DNA of 7,633 nt from an uncultured Granulosicoccaceae bacterium (GCA_937951695.1 CALFBL010000147.1:1-7633); one strand, 5' to 3'; counted from the stretch's first letter, positions 1 through 6,405 are shown. Numbers and translations: made by a program. The notes: generated by a model from the sequence alone, not told the origin.

Positions 1-797
1 ATCAACCCAAGATTAATATCACGACCCGAAAAATGATGGGCTCGGAAGCCTTGGTGCGTTGGAACCATCCGACCAAGGGATACATTTCTCCTGAAATATT
101 CATACCCGTTGCTGAAGAAGCCGGCATGATCATCGAACTGGGTGAATGGATTTTAAGAACGGCTTGTCGCGACACGCAAGCCTTGCAAGGTATTGGGTAT
201 AAGGGTTTAGGGGTGGCCGTCAATATCTCCGCGGTACAGTTCACCGATGGCAATTTATTACCGATGGTTCGTGGCGTTTTGGAAGAAACATCATTGAATC
301 CGAAGCTGCTTGAACTGGAAATTACTGAAAGTGCTGTTATGCATGATCCGGAAGATGTCATCAAATCCTTGCACGAACTGAGCGCGCTGGACTTACGTCT
401 GGCGATCGATGACTTCGGCACTGGCTATTCCTCCTTGGCCTACCTGAAGCGATTTCCCGTCGATACCTTGAAGATTGATCGGGCGTTTATCGTTGACTGC
501 TCCAGCAACAACGACGATGTGGCTATTGTTGAAGCGGTATTGGGTCTGGGTAAGCACTTCGATATGAAGGTCGTCGCCGAAGGTGTGGAGCATGAAGATC
601 AGTTGCTTTTTCTTAAAGCGCAGGGTTGTGATCTTGCCCAAGGCTACTTCATCAGTCGTCCGATGAGTCTCGACATCTATACCGAGTGGATGCTCTGTTA
701 CGCACCGGGCTTTCAGAGCATGCTCGATAGCGGCTATGGCTTGGATGAGACGTCAGGTGATGGGTCCGACAACTTTCCAGAGGTGGCGAACTTCTAA
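1..797 (+). CDS. EAL-domain cyclic-di-GMP phosphodiesterase, 3' part (5' end outside window)
   Basis: This is the C-terminal part of a protein ending in an EAL domain, which hydrolyses the second messenger c-di-GMP to linear pGpG. The frame is open from base 3 and begins QPKINITTRK, the usual lead-in to the EAL motif, so the gene starts upstream and the first ATG (33) is internal. The catalytic set is complete: EALVRW (from 45), the Asn of NISAVQF, ELEITES, DDFGTGYSS (about 408-434), the Lys of LKID, AEGVE, and the Gln of AQGYF. An active phosphodiesterase is therefore likely, as opposed to a degenerate EAL receptor. The last 40 or so residues after the domain are acidic and unremarkable. GGDEF, PAS or membrane sensor domains often precede EAL, but nothing upstream is visible, so the input signal is unknown. 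The stop is TAA at 795-797. Confidence 0.93.
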   Translation, partial: QPKINITTRKMMGSEALVRWNHPTKGYISPEIFIPVAEEAGMIIELGEWILRTACRDTQALQGIGYKGLGVAVNISAVQFTDGNLLPMVRGVLEETSLNPKLLELEITESAVMHDPEDVIKSLHELSALDLRLAIDDFGTGYSSLAYLKRFPVDTLKIDRAFIVDCSSNNDDVAIVEAVLGLGKHFDMKVVAEGVEHEDQLLFLKAQGCDLAQGYFISRPMSLDIYTEWMLCYAPGFQSMLDSGYGLDETSGDGSDNFPEVANF

Positions 798-852
798 CCA
801 CCGCACTCGTCTGAGCTTGCCAATCGGTTGGCTTCGTTTCACAATGCTCCAG

Positions 853-1494
853 ATGAGCGATTCGCCCCCTAAAAAAGCCTCCCAATCATCGGACTCGACA
901 CCGATATCCGACGCCCGTTGCTCGTGGTGTCAGGTCACCGCTGTGTACCGCAACTATCACGATGAGGAGTGGGGCCGCCCTTGCACGGATTCAAAAACCC
1001 TGTTTGAATTGCTCAACCTTGAAGGTGCGCAAGCGGGTCTAAGCTGGATCACGATACTGAATAAACGCGATCGTTATCGGGAGATCTTTCATGACTTTGA
1101 CCCCATACGGGTCGCGCGCATGAGCGATGCCGCTCTGGAGGCGCTGGTTGTCGATCCCGGGATCGTGCGTCATCGCGGAAAGATCAGCGCGGTCCGAGGC
1201 AACGCCAAGGCCTATTTGCAGATGGAAAAAAGCGGCGAGGACTTCGCCGAATTCATCTGGTCGTTTGTTGACCATAAACCGCTGCAAAATCGCCCTGCCA
1301 GCCTAGCAGAGGTTCCCGCCAAGACTGAGATATCCCACAGCCTGTGTAAGGCGCTCAAGATTCGGGGCTTCAAATTTGTTGGCAGCACGATTTGCTATGC
1401 GTTTATGCAGGCAGCGGGTCTGGTCAATGATCATGTCATTTCCTGCCCAGCGGCAAAATTATGTGAAACAGAGGCTCGTGGAGTGAGGTTTTAG
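853..1494 (+). CDS. tag: DNA-3-methyladenine glycosylase I (Tag)
   Basis: Tag is a base-excision repair enzyme that removes 3-methyladenine from alkylated DNA in the cytoplasm. From ATG 853 the product is 213 residues, against about 187 in E. coli; the excess is a Ser/Pro/Lys-rich N-terminal tail of about 19 residues. The family signature is complete: RCSWC (Cys23), YHDEEWG (His36), LEGAQAGLSW (catalytic-pocket Glu57, Trp65), RHRGKI, RGFKFVG, and NDHVISC (His194, Cys198). Cys23, His36, His194 and Cys198 match the four zinc-snap ligands known from E. coli Tag. The start is uncertain. ATG 844 is in frame nine bases earlier and neither ATG has a strong Shine-Dalgarno sequence; extending further upstream would overlap the EAL gene without homology. 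The gene lies 55 bases after the EAL stop and may share its transcript. The stop is TAG. Confidence 0.95.
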   Translation: MSDSPPKKASQSSDSTPISDARCSWCQVTAVYRNYHDEEWGRPCTDSKTLFELLNLEGAQAGLSWITILNKRDRYREIFHDFDPIRVARMSDAALEALVVDPGIVRHRGKISAVRGNAKAYLQMEKSGEDFAEFIWSFVDHKPLQNRPASLAEVPAKTEISHSLCKALKIRGFKFVGSTICYAFMQAAGLVNDHVISCPAAKLCETEARGVRF

Positions 1495-1551
1495 CCTGCG
1501 GGGGGGAGCGCTCGGGAAAGGGTGTAATTGTTTGCTCATCATCGGCTTGGG

Positions 1552-1592
1552 CGATAAACCTTGGTAAACTTCACTTAACGTACAATTTTCGC
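1552..1592 (+). promoter_or_regulatory. Putative bioY promoter region with weak BirA-operator-like half-sites
   Basis: This lies in the 128-base gap between tag and bioY. TACAAT (1581-1586) would serve as a -10 box, but no good -35 stands at the normal distance. CGATAAACC (1552-1560) and AACGTACAA (1577-1585) are separated by 16 bases. That is the spacing of the known E. coli BirA operator, TTGTAAACC-N16-GGTTTACAA, and the match is 11 of 18 arm bases. The inner or outer core of each arm is kept (TAAACC and TACAA), and the putative site overlaps the -10 box as an operator would. A second register gives a similar score, so the match is weak. The rest of the gap, including a G-rich tract and the 8-base palindrome at 1506-1513, shows nothing clear. 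Confidence 0.25.
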
Positions 1593-1622
1593 AAATCCTT
1601 CCCCTACGGAGACGAAGAGTCT

Positions 1623-2249
1623 ATGTCGATAACGAATCAATTTGGTGCCCCCACCCTGTTCGAGACGCTCGCGCAGAGCTCGTCAAACACGACTCGACTG
1701 CTGCAATCACTGGCCGTGGTGGTGGTCGGCAGCTTGCTTCTGATCGCCTCCGCGAAGTTTGAGATTCCGCTGCAACCGGTACCGTTTACTTTCCAGACGT
1801 TGGTGGTGCTGCTATTGGGGGCGGTGTTTGGCCCAACGCTTGGGCTGGCGACCGTGTTGGCTTATCTGGCGCAGGGCGCGATGGGGCTGCCTGTGTTTGC
1901 CGGCACACCCGAAAAAGGCATTGGCTTGGCGTATATGGTCGGGCCAACCGGGGGTTATTTGGTAGGCTTCGCCGTGGCGACTTACGTCACCGGCTGGTTG
2001 GCTCGAGCGAAATGGGATCGCAACATCATCACCATGGCTGTGGCGATGGTTGCAGGGACCGTCATTATTTATGCGTTTGGTGTTGTTCACTTAACGTCCT
2101 TGATTGGTTATGACAAGGCGGTTGAGTTCGGTATAAAGCCGTTTGTGTTGTTCGATCTGATCAAGATAGCAGCGGCTGCTGTACTGGTTCCCTCGCTTTG
2201 GAAAGTGTTTGGTGGTAAGCCCAGTGATATTGTGTCGGGAAGGTCTTAG
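1623..2249 (+). CDS. bioY: Biotin transporter S component BioY
   Basis: BioY is the integral membrane, substrate-binding (S) component of the ECF-type biotin importer, and some BioY proteins are reported to work without their own ATPase and T subunits. The 208-residue product has about six hydrophobic segments (roughly residues 27-44, 58-75, 76-92, 102-126, 136-158 and 172-194). Family motifs are present: PVPFTFQT (52-59), GLPVFAG (88-94), GPTGGYL (107-113), and FDLIKIAAA in the last segment, whose Asp178 and Lys181 correspond to the conserved biotin-site pair. ATG 1623 is preceded by GGAG and GAAGAG (1608-1619). No ecfA or ecfT gene is in the window. The stop codon TAG directly abuts the ATG of the next gene, so the two are probably co-transcribed. 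The biotin-using accBC genes lie downstream. Confidence 0.94.
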   Translation: MSITNQFGAPTLFETLAQSSSNTTRLLQSLAVVVVGSLLLIASAKFEIPLQPVPFTFQTLVVLLLGAVFGPTLGLATVLAYLAQGAMGLPVFAGTPEKGIGLAYMVGPTGGYLVGFAVATYVTGWLARAKWDRNIITMAVAMVAGTVIIYAFGVVHLTSLIGYDKAVEFGIKPFVLFDLIKIAAAAVLVPSLWKVFGGKPSDIVSGRS

Positions 2250-2996
2250 ATGACGCGGATTCGTCTGCTCAGTTCGGCATTGTGTGCCTCTCTTGCGGTC
2301 GCCGGATGTGCCGCTGACGGCAGTGCCGATTTAGCTCGAATCGCTGACGGTGCCAGCGCCGTGCTGGGCGGAGCCGGCGTTAGCAGTTCCTTAAGTAACG
2401 CCGACATCGTCCAGGGTCTTAAGGCGGCGTTGGAAACCGGCACTGACGTCGTGGTAAGCCGGTTGGGTGCGGCCGATGGCTTTAATGGGGATCCGCAGAT
2501 TCGAATTCCATTGCCAGACTCATTGGTCACGGCTCGAAACATTGCCAGTCGAGTTGGGCTCGGTGGGTCATTTAACGATTTGCAGGTCCGATTAAACCGA
2601 GCGGCAGAATTAGCCACTCCGAAAGCCAAGGATCTGTTCATTGGGGCAATACAGGAAATGAGCGTGACTGACGCACGCGGCATACTCAACGGGCCTGATA
2701 ATGCCGCTACCGAATACTTTCGCAACAAAACCGAGGCTCAACTAGACGCTGCGATGAGACCGATTGTTGATGACTCACTGACTGAGGTGGGCGCGGTCAA
2801 TACCTACAATTCGTTGGTATCCTCGGTTCAGAGCATTCCGGGCGTACCGGCACTCAACGCAAATCTGACCGAATATGTGGTCGGCAAGGGTACGGATGGT
2901 ATCTTTTACTATCTGGCGGCAGAAGAGAAGGCGATTCGCGAGAATCCGGCTAAAAGAACGTCTGAAATTTTGCGACGTGTGTTCGGCGGCGGCTGA
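2250..2996 (+). CDS. DUF4197 family lipoprotein of unknown function
   Basis: This is a 248-residue protein with a lipoprotein signal: Arg residues at 3 and 5, a short hydrophobic stretch, and the lipobox VAGC ending at Cys20. After lipidation it should sit in the periplasm, anchored to the inner or outer membrane. The mature part resembles DUF4197 by its layout: a small-residue N terminus, LSNADIVQGLKAALETG (about residues 48-64), a helical middle with FIGAIQEMSVTDARGIL, a TEYF segment, and a C terminus containing DGIFYYLAAEEKAIRENP and ending LRRVFGGG. The family is widespread in Proteobacteria and I know of no assigned biochemical role, so none is claimed. ATG 2250 follows the bioY TAG with no gap, and GGAAGG inside the bioY 3' end supplies a ribosome site; this suggests coupled translation. 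The fabA locus starts 25 bases after the TGA stop. Confidence 0.85.
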   Translation: MTRIRLLSSALCASLAVAGCAADGSADLARIADGASAVLGGAGVSSSLSNADIVQGLKAALETGTDVVVSRLGAADGFNGDPQIRIPLPDSLVTARNIASRVGLGGSFNDLQVRLNRAAELATPKAKDLFIGAIQEMSVTDARGILNGPDNAATEYFRNKTEAQLDAAMRPIVDDSLTEVGAVNTYNSLVSSVQSIPGVPALNANLTEYVVGKGTDGIFYYLAAEEKAIRENPAKRTSEILRRVFGGG

Positions 2997-3021
2997 GCAA
3001 CAGCAGGGATCTGTGACGTTG

Positions 3022-3534
3022 ATGAATCAAACCAGCTTTACCCGAGATAAGCTTCTTGCCTGTGCAAAAGGCGAGCTGTTTGGGCCCGGTAACGCGCTGT
3101 TGCCTTTGCCCGGCATGTTGATGTTCGATCGAATAGCCCACATCAATGGTGACGGTGGTTAGCATGGCAAAGGCGAGATCAAAGCTGCGTTCGATATTGA
3201 TCGCTCACTGTGGTTCTTCGATTGACATTTTCGCGGCGACCTTGTCGTGTCAGGCAGTCTGGGTTTAGACGCTATGTGGCAGTTGCTCGGTTTTTTTCTC
3301 GGCTGGAAAGGTAATCCAGGGCGCGGACGAGCTCTAGGGATCGGGGGTATGAATTTTTCTGGTCGGGTACTTCCCACGGTAGGCCTTGTCATTTACGAAT
3401 TACAGATGAAACGGGTTATCGAACGCAGGTTGGTCATGGGAATAGCCGATGCAAAAATGTCGGTCGATGACCGTGATATTTACAACGCAAGCGACTTACG
3501 GGTAGGCTTGTTCACCTCCACCGAAATTTTTTAG
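3022..3534 (+). pseudogene. fabA: fabA locus (3-hydroxydecanoyl-ACP dehydratase/isomerase) with two in-frame stop codons
   Basis: Intact FabA dehydrates 3-hydroxydecanoyl-ACP and isomerises the trans-2 to the cis-3 product, the branch point to unsaturated fatty acids. Read in one frame, the locus aligns with E. coli FabA from end to end without an indel: 170 codons against 172 residues. Recognisable parts are KGELFG, MLMFDR, HF with the catalytic His at codon 69, GLDAMWQLLGFFLGW with the catalytic Asp at codon 83, GRALGIG, RRLVMGIAD, and ASDLRVGLF. Codon 47 is TAG (3160-3162) where Lys or Asn is usual. Codon 68 is TGA (3223-3225) where the Cys before the catalytic His is usual. Nearby conserved residues are also altered: Gly67 to Asp, Pro74 to Leu, Met76 to Val, Pro77 to Ser, Cys79 to Ser. 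The first stop leaves 46 residues; an internal GTG at 3247 would give a piece lacking the His. AGGGAT (3005-3010) is a plausible ribosome site. Alternatives are sequencing errors or readthrough. Confidence 0.88.
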
Positions 3535-3547
3535 GATTGGAATTGGC

Positions 3548-4762
3548 ATGCGACGAGCGGTAATCACTGGCATTGGCATCATATCCTGCTTGGGTAATGA
3601 CAAGACCTCGGTGACGGAATCTTTACGGTCAGGTACGTCGGGTATCACCGAACGCGAAGCGTATCGTGAAGTGGGCATGCGCAGCCATGTGGCGGGCGCT
3701 CCGACCGTGGATTTTAAAGAGCAGATAGACCGGAAACAGCTGCGCTTCATGGGCGCCGCTGCCGCCTACGCTTATATGGCTATGCGCGATGCGATTGCCG
3801 ACGCAGGCCTCAGTGAGGCGCAAGTCAGTAACGAGCGCACCGGTATCATTGCTGGCTCAGGCGGGGGCTCGACGTTGAGTCAGGTGGAATCTGCCGATAT
3901 TTTGCGAGAGAAAGGTCTGCGCCGGGTTGGGCCATACCGGGTCACACAGACTATGGGCAGCACCGTCTCGGCGTGTCTAGCCACACCGTTTAAGATTCAG
4001 GGCACCAACTATTCCATATCGTCGGCCTGCTCAACCAGCGCGCATTGCATTGGTAACGCACTGGAGCTCATTCAGTTGGGCAAGCAGGATCGGGTGTTCG
4101 CCGGTGGTGGCGAAGAAGAGCATTGGACACTGAGTTGTTTGTTTGATGCCATGGGGGCGTTGTCTACCAAATACAACGATATGCCAGCGAAATCGTCCCG
4201 CGCCTACGATGCCGCTCGCGATGGATTTGTCATTGCTGGCGGTGGCGGCATGGTGGTAGTCGAAGAACTTGAAACCGCGTTGGCTCGGGGCGCGCACATT
4301 TACGCTGAAGTTGTTGGCTATGGAGCGAGCTCGGACGGCTACGACATGGTTGCGCCATCGGGAGTGGGTGCAGAGCGCTGCATGCGCTTAGCGACCGCGA
4401 CCGTCGACACCCCAATCGATTACATAAATGCCCACGGTACCAGTACCCCGGTGGGAGACATCGCTGAATTGAAAGCGGTTGCCAATGTCTTTGGCGACAA
4501 TGCCCCGCCCATCGGTTCAACCAAATCGTTGTCAGGGCATTCACTGGGAGCGGCTGGCGTGCAAGAGGCGATCTACTCGCTGCTCATGCAGGAGGCGAGG
4601 TTCATTGCGGCCTCGGCCAATATCGATGAATTGGATGAAAACGCCCGCAATATGCCGATTGTTCAGACTCGCATCGATAATGCAAAGATCGACACGGTTA
4701 TGTCTAATAGCTTTGGCTTTGGTGGTACCAATGCATCGTTGGTGTTTAGCCGGTACTCGTAA
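3548..4762 (+). CDS. fabB: 3-oxoacyl-ACP synthase I (KAS I, FabB)
   Basis: FabB condenses malonyl-ACP with acyl-ACP and is the enzyme needed to elongate the cis-3-decenoyl-ACP made by FabA. The product is 404 residues, close to E. coli FabB (406). The catalytic triad is intact: Cys161 in SSACSTSAHC, His296 in NAHGTSTPVGD, and His331 in SGHSLGAAG, with Lys326 in STKSLSG. Other family blocks present are IAGSGGGS, SACLATPFKI, GKQDRVFAGGGEE, FDAMGALSTKYND, RDGFVIAGGGGM, and the glycine-rich NSFGFGGTNASL near the end. ATG 3548 lies 13 bases after the fabA stop, with AGGA (3533-3536) and GGAA (3539-3542) upstream, so it belongs to the bioY-DUF4197-fabA transcript. Its sequence shows no decay, in contrast to the fabA locus just upstream. 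It converges with srkA, with only 10 bases between the two stop codons. Confidence 0.97.
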   Translation: MRRAVITGIGIISCLGNDKTSVTESLRSGTSGITEREAYREVGMRSHVAGAPTVDFKEQIDRKQLRFMGAAAAYAYMAMRDAIADAGLSEAQVSNERTGIIAGSGGGSTLSQVESADILREKGLRRVGPYRVTQTMGSTVSACLATPFKIQGTNYSISSACSTSAHCIGNALELIQLGKQDRVFAGGGEEEHWTLSCLFDAMGALSTKYNDMPAKSSRAYDAARDGFVIAGGGGMVVVEELETALARGAHIYAEVVGYGASSDGYDMVAPSGVGAERCMRLATATVDTPIDYINAHGTSTPVGDIAELKAVANVFGDNAPPIGSTKSLSGHSLGAAGVQEAIYSLLMQEARFIAASANIDELDENARNMPIVQTRIDNAKIDTVMSNSFGFGGTNASLVFSRYS

Positions 4763-4772
4763 CGCGAGCCGA

Positions 4773-5807
4773 TCAGCTGTAGCGTAGCACCGGTTCATCG
4801 AGCTTGGCACGTTGCTCTTTGAGCGCCAGGATGTGCTCATCCCAAAATGTGTTGCCGGCAAAGAACGGGAACGCTTGTTGGAACGCAGGATCCGCCCATC
4901 GCCTCGATATCCAGGCGGCATAATGTACAATACGTAAGGCCCGTAGCGGCTCGATTAATTGCAATTCGCGTTCATCAAATTCCCGGAATTCAAAATAGCC
5001 GTCCAGAAGATCCCCAAGACGAGCTTGCGCATATTGATGGTCGCCGCTGATGAACATCCACAGATCCTGAATTGCAGGCCCCATAGCGGTGTCGTCAAAG
5101 TCCAGCAGGTGAGGGGTGTCGTCCGCGCCCCATAAGATATTGCCGGGGTGAAAGTCGCCGTGGATGCGAATCGTGAGGATCGAGCTTGCGGCGTCAAATC
5201 GCTCCTTCACTGCCTCGAGCAATGGGCGAACCGTCGCTTCGTACGCTCGCCCGAGTTCCATCGGCACCTGATTGGATTCCAGTACATGTTCCACTGAATC
5301 GGTGCCTAAGCGGGTTACATCAATGGCGGGTCGGTGCTTGAACTGATTCGTCTCACCCACCAGGTGCATTCGGCCCAAGGTGCGTCCTATGGTTTCGAGT
5401 TGCGCGCTGTTGTCCAGTTCAGGGGGCCTTCCGCCGGCTTTGGGAAACACACACAGCCGAAATGGTTCAACGTGTATGAGCGTGCTGTCGCTCGTGCTGG
5501 ACATCGCGCTGTCGTCGGGATTCAGCGAACCGCGACGAAGTGGAACGATAACCGGTAAATCAGCAGCCTTGAGTTCCTCACAGAATCGATGCTCTTCGGC
5601 GATCGCGGCGTCGCTCCAGCGTTCGGGGCGGTAGAACTTGGCGACGATGGATTTGCCGCTATCCAATCCGATTAGATAAACGCGGTTTTCGTAACTGTTC
5701 AGCGCACTGACGCGTCCATCGGTTTGCCAACCAGCGGAATCGATGGCGTCGAGAATCTTGTCAGGGTCGAGCGCTTGAAAGGCGAGGGTTGGGTCGACGG
5801 AATTTAT
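4773..5807 (-). CDS. srkA: Stress response kinase A (SrkA/YihE/RdoA), apparent ATA start codon
   Basis: SrkA is a cytoplasmic Ser/Thr protein kinase of the APH/choline-kinase fold, known in E. coli to protect stressed cells from death. The frame gives 344 residues if read from ATA at 5807-5805 (E. coli: 328). Motifs in order are ALNSYENRVY (35-44), VAKFYRPERW with the ATP-site Lys57, LGRMH, the catalytic loop HGDFHPGN (216-223; Asp218, Asn223), LLDFDD with metal-site Asp236 and Asp238, PAIQDLWMF, and RRWADPAF. A Ser/Asp-rich insertion of about 10-12 residues near residues 95-110 accounts for much of the extra length. The first ordinary start codon in frame is TTG 5666, which would remove the nucleotide-binding ALNSYENRVY block. 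The homology instead reaches FQALDPDKIL at residues 10-19, and a GGAG stands 8 bases before ATA. The gene converges on fabB and diverges from accB. Confidence 0.9.
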   Translation of the reverse strand: MNSVDPTLAFQALDPDKILDAIDSAGWQTDGRVSALNSYENRVYLIGLDSGKSIVAKFYRPERWSDAAIAEEHRFCEELKAADLPVIVPLRRGSLNPDDSAMSSTSDSTLIHVEPFRLCVFPKAGGRPPELDNSAQLETIGRTLGRMHLVGETNQFKHRPAIDVTRLGTDSVEHVLESNQVPMELGRAYEATVRPLLEAVKERFDAASSILTIRIHGDFHPGNILWGADDTPHLLDFDDTAMGPAIQDLWMFISGDHQYAQARLGDLLDGYFEFREFDERELQLIEPLRALRIVHYAAWISRRWADPAFQQAFPFFAGNTFWDEHILALKEQRAKLDEPVLRYS

Positions 5808-5815
5808 GTAAAATT

Positions 5816-5819
5816 CTCC
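5816..5819 (-). promoter_or_regulatory. Shine-Dalgarno sequence that places the srkA start at ATA
   Basis: On the minus strand GGAG (5819-5816) is followed by 8 bases and then ATA AAT TCC. This is ideal spacing for an initiation codon, and it falls within two residues of where E. coli SrkA starts. It is the main reason for placing the start at 5807 and not at TTG 5666. Upstream of GGAG an in-frame TAA closes the frame, with no ATG, GTG or TTG between. Confidence 0.6.
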
Positions 5820-5827
5820 AAACGAAT

Positions 5828-5854
5828 CTTATATTGACGCGAAATGTCTGTAAA
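5828..5854 (-). promoter_or_regulatory. Candidate srkA promoter
   Basis: On the minus strand TTTACA (5854-5849) resembles a -35 box and TATAAG (5833-5828) a -10 box, each matching five of six consensus bases. The spacer is 15 bases, shorter than the optimum. Transcription would begin near 5821, leaving hardly any leader before the Shine-Dalgarno at 5819. That is unusually short, so the real promoter may lie further upstream. Confidence 0.25.
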
Positions 5855-5867
5855 ATTCGCGCATTCC

Positions 5868-5897
5868 TTGACATCGTACCACTTCAATCACTATCGG
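5868..5897 (+). promoter_or_regulatory. Candidate accBC promoter
   Basis: TTGACA (5868-5873) is a perfect sigma-70 -35 hexamer upstream of accB. The best -10 at acceptable spacing is TATCGG (5892-5897, 18-base spacer), which matches poorly. Transcription would start about 30 bases before the accB ATG. The E. coli accBC leader is known to be much longer, so this assignment is tentative. Confidence 0.3.
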
Positions 5898-5935
5898 CTG
5901 TCGTCTTGGGCGTCACCGAAGGGACTAAAATTTCA

Positions 5936-6391
5936 ATGGACATCCGTAAGATCAAGAAGCTGATCGAGCTGCTCGAAAATTCCGATGTGTCGGAAATCGA
6001 GATCGTGGAGGGCGAAGAATCGGTGCGCATCGCGCGTGGTAGCACGATGCCGATCGCTTACACTCAGCAGCCCGCACCGATCGCTGCCGCGCCTGCCCCT
6101 GTCGCCTCCCCAACCTTCGGCGAACCCGCCGACGTCGGTACTGGCGAATTACCTCCAGGCACCCTCGTCGAGTCCCCAATGGTCGGCACTTTCTATCGTT
6201 CCTCCACGCCGGGGGCCGATGCGTTTGTCGAAGTGGGGCAGTCTGTCTCCGTAGGCGATACCTTGTGCATCATAGAAGCGATGAAGATCATGAATCAGAT
6301 CGAAGCGGAAACCAGCGGCACGGTTCGCGCAGTTCTGGTAGACGACGGTCAACCGGTTGAATTCGGTGAGCCATTGATTGTGATTGATTAA
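5936..6391 (+). CDS. accB: Biotin carboxyl carrier protein of acetyl-CoA carboxylase (AccB)
   Basis: AccB carries the biotin that is carboxylated by AccC and then delivers CO2 to acetyl-CoA in the AccAD carboxyltransferase, giving malonyl-CoA. The product is 151 residues (E. coli: 156). It begins MDIRKIKKLIELLENS, the conserved N-terminal docking helix, which fixes the start at ATG 5936; a longer open frame back to 5789 has no homology. Residues about 44-76 are a Pro/Ala-rich flexible linker. The biotinyl domain follows: SPMVGTFYRSSTPGADAFV, including the protruding thumb, then GDTLCIIEAMKIMNQIEAE with biotinyl Lys117. The biotin site reads AMKI, where E. coli has AMKM. GAAGGGA (5918-5924) is the ribosome site, 11 bases upstream. 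accC follows after 14 bases. In E. coli AccB represses its own operon; nothing here shows that directly. Confidence 0.97.
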   Translation: MDIRKIKKLIELLENSDVSEIEIVEGEESVRIARGSTMPIAYTQQPAPIAAAPAPVASPTFGEPADVGTGELPPGTLVESPMVGTFYRSSTPGADAFVEVGQSVSVGDTLCIIEAMKIMNQIEAETSGTVRAVLVDDGQPVEFGEPLIVID

Positions 6392-6405
6392 TCGGGCGTT
6401 AAATT

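Larger units (their letters stand above)
5807..5858. repeat. Direct repeat TGTAAAATTC, two copies 42 bases apart
   Basis: The 10-base word TGTAAAATTC occurs at 5807-5816 and exactly again at 5849-5858, a centre-to-centre distance of 42 bases or about four helical turns. Both copies are in the short srkA-accB divergent region. One spans the srkA start to its Shine-Dalgarno sequence, and the other overlaps the candidate srkA -35 box. This could be a regulator site pair, or chance in AT-rich sequence. I do not recognise the word as the site of a known fatty-acid regulator. Confidence 0.5.

Noticed and set aside
736..852. Tag starting at ATG 736 inside the EAL gene
   Set aside because: The extra 39 residues do not resemble Tag and overlap the EAL coding sequence. 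Tag homology starts at RCSWC, so 853 or 844 is more sensible.
1496..1520. Terminator after tag in the G-rich stretch with GAGCGCTC
   Set aside because: The palindrome has no loop and no run of T follows; it is not a recognisable intrinsic terminator.
3223..3265. TGA in fabA as a selenocysteine codon, since it replaces a conserved Cys
   Set aside because: Downstream there is a small stem (GCGAC/GTCGT, loop CTT), but its loop lacks the G/U bases typical of bacterial SECIS elements. A second stop (TAG) lies upstream and neighbouring conserved residues are also altered. Decay or error is simpler.
3247..3534. Separate short gene starting at GTG 3247
   Set aside because: It is the C-terminal part of FabA in the same frame. 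It lacks the catalytic His and has no ribosome site of its own that I can see.
4755..4800. Bidirectional terminator between fabB and srkA
   Set aside because: Only 10 bases separate the stop codons. Nearby pairing such as ACGC/GCGT is very short and no T-tract follows.
5789..5935. N-terminal extension of accB from ATG 5789
   Set aside because: The extra 49 residues have no resemblance to AccB and would overlap the srkA start. The family N terminus MDIRKIKK starts exactly at 5936, with a ribosome site.
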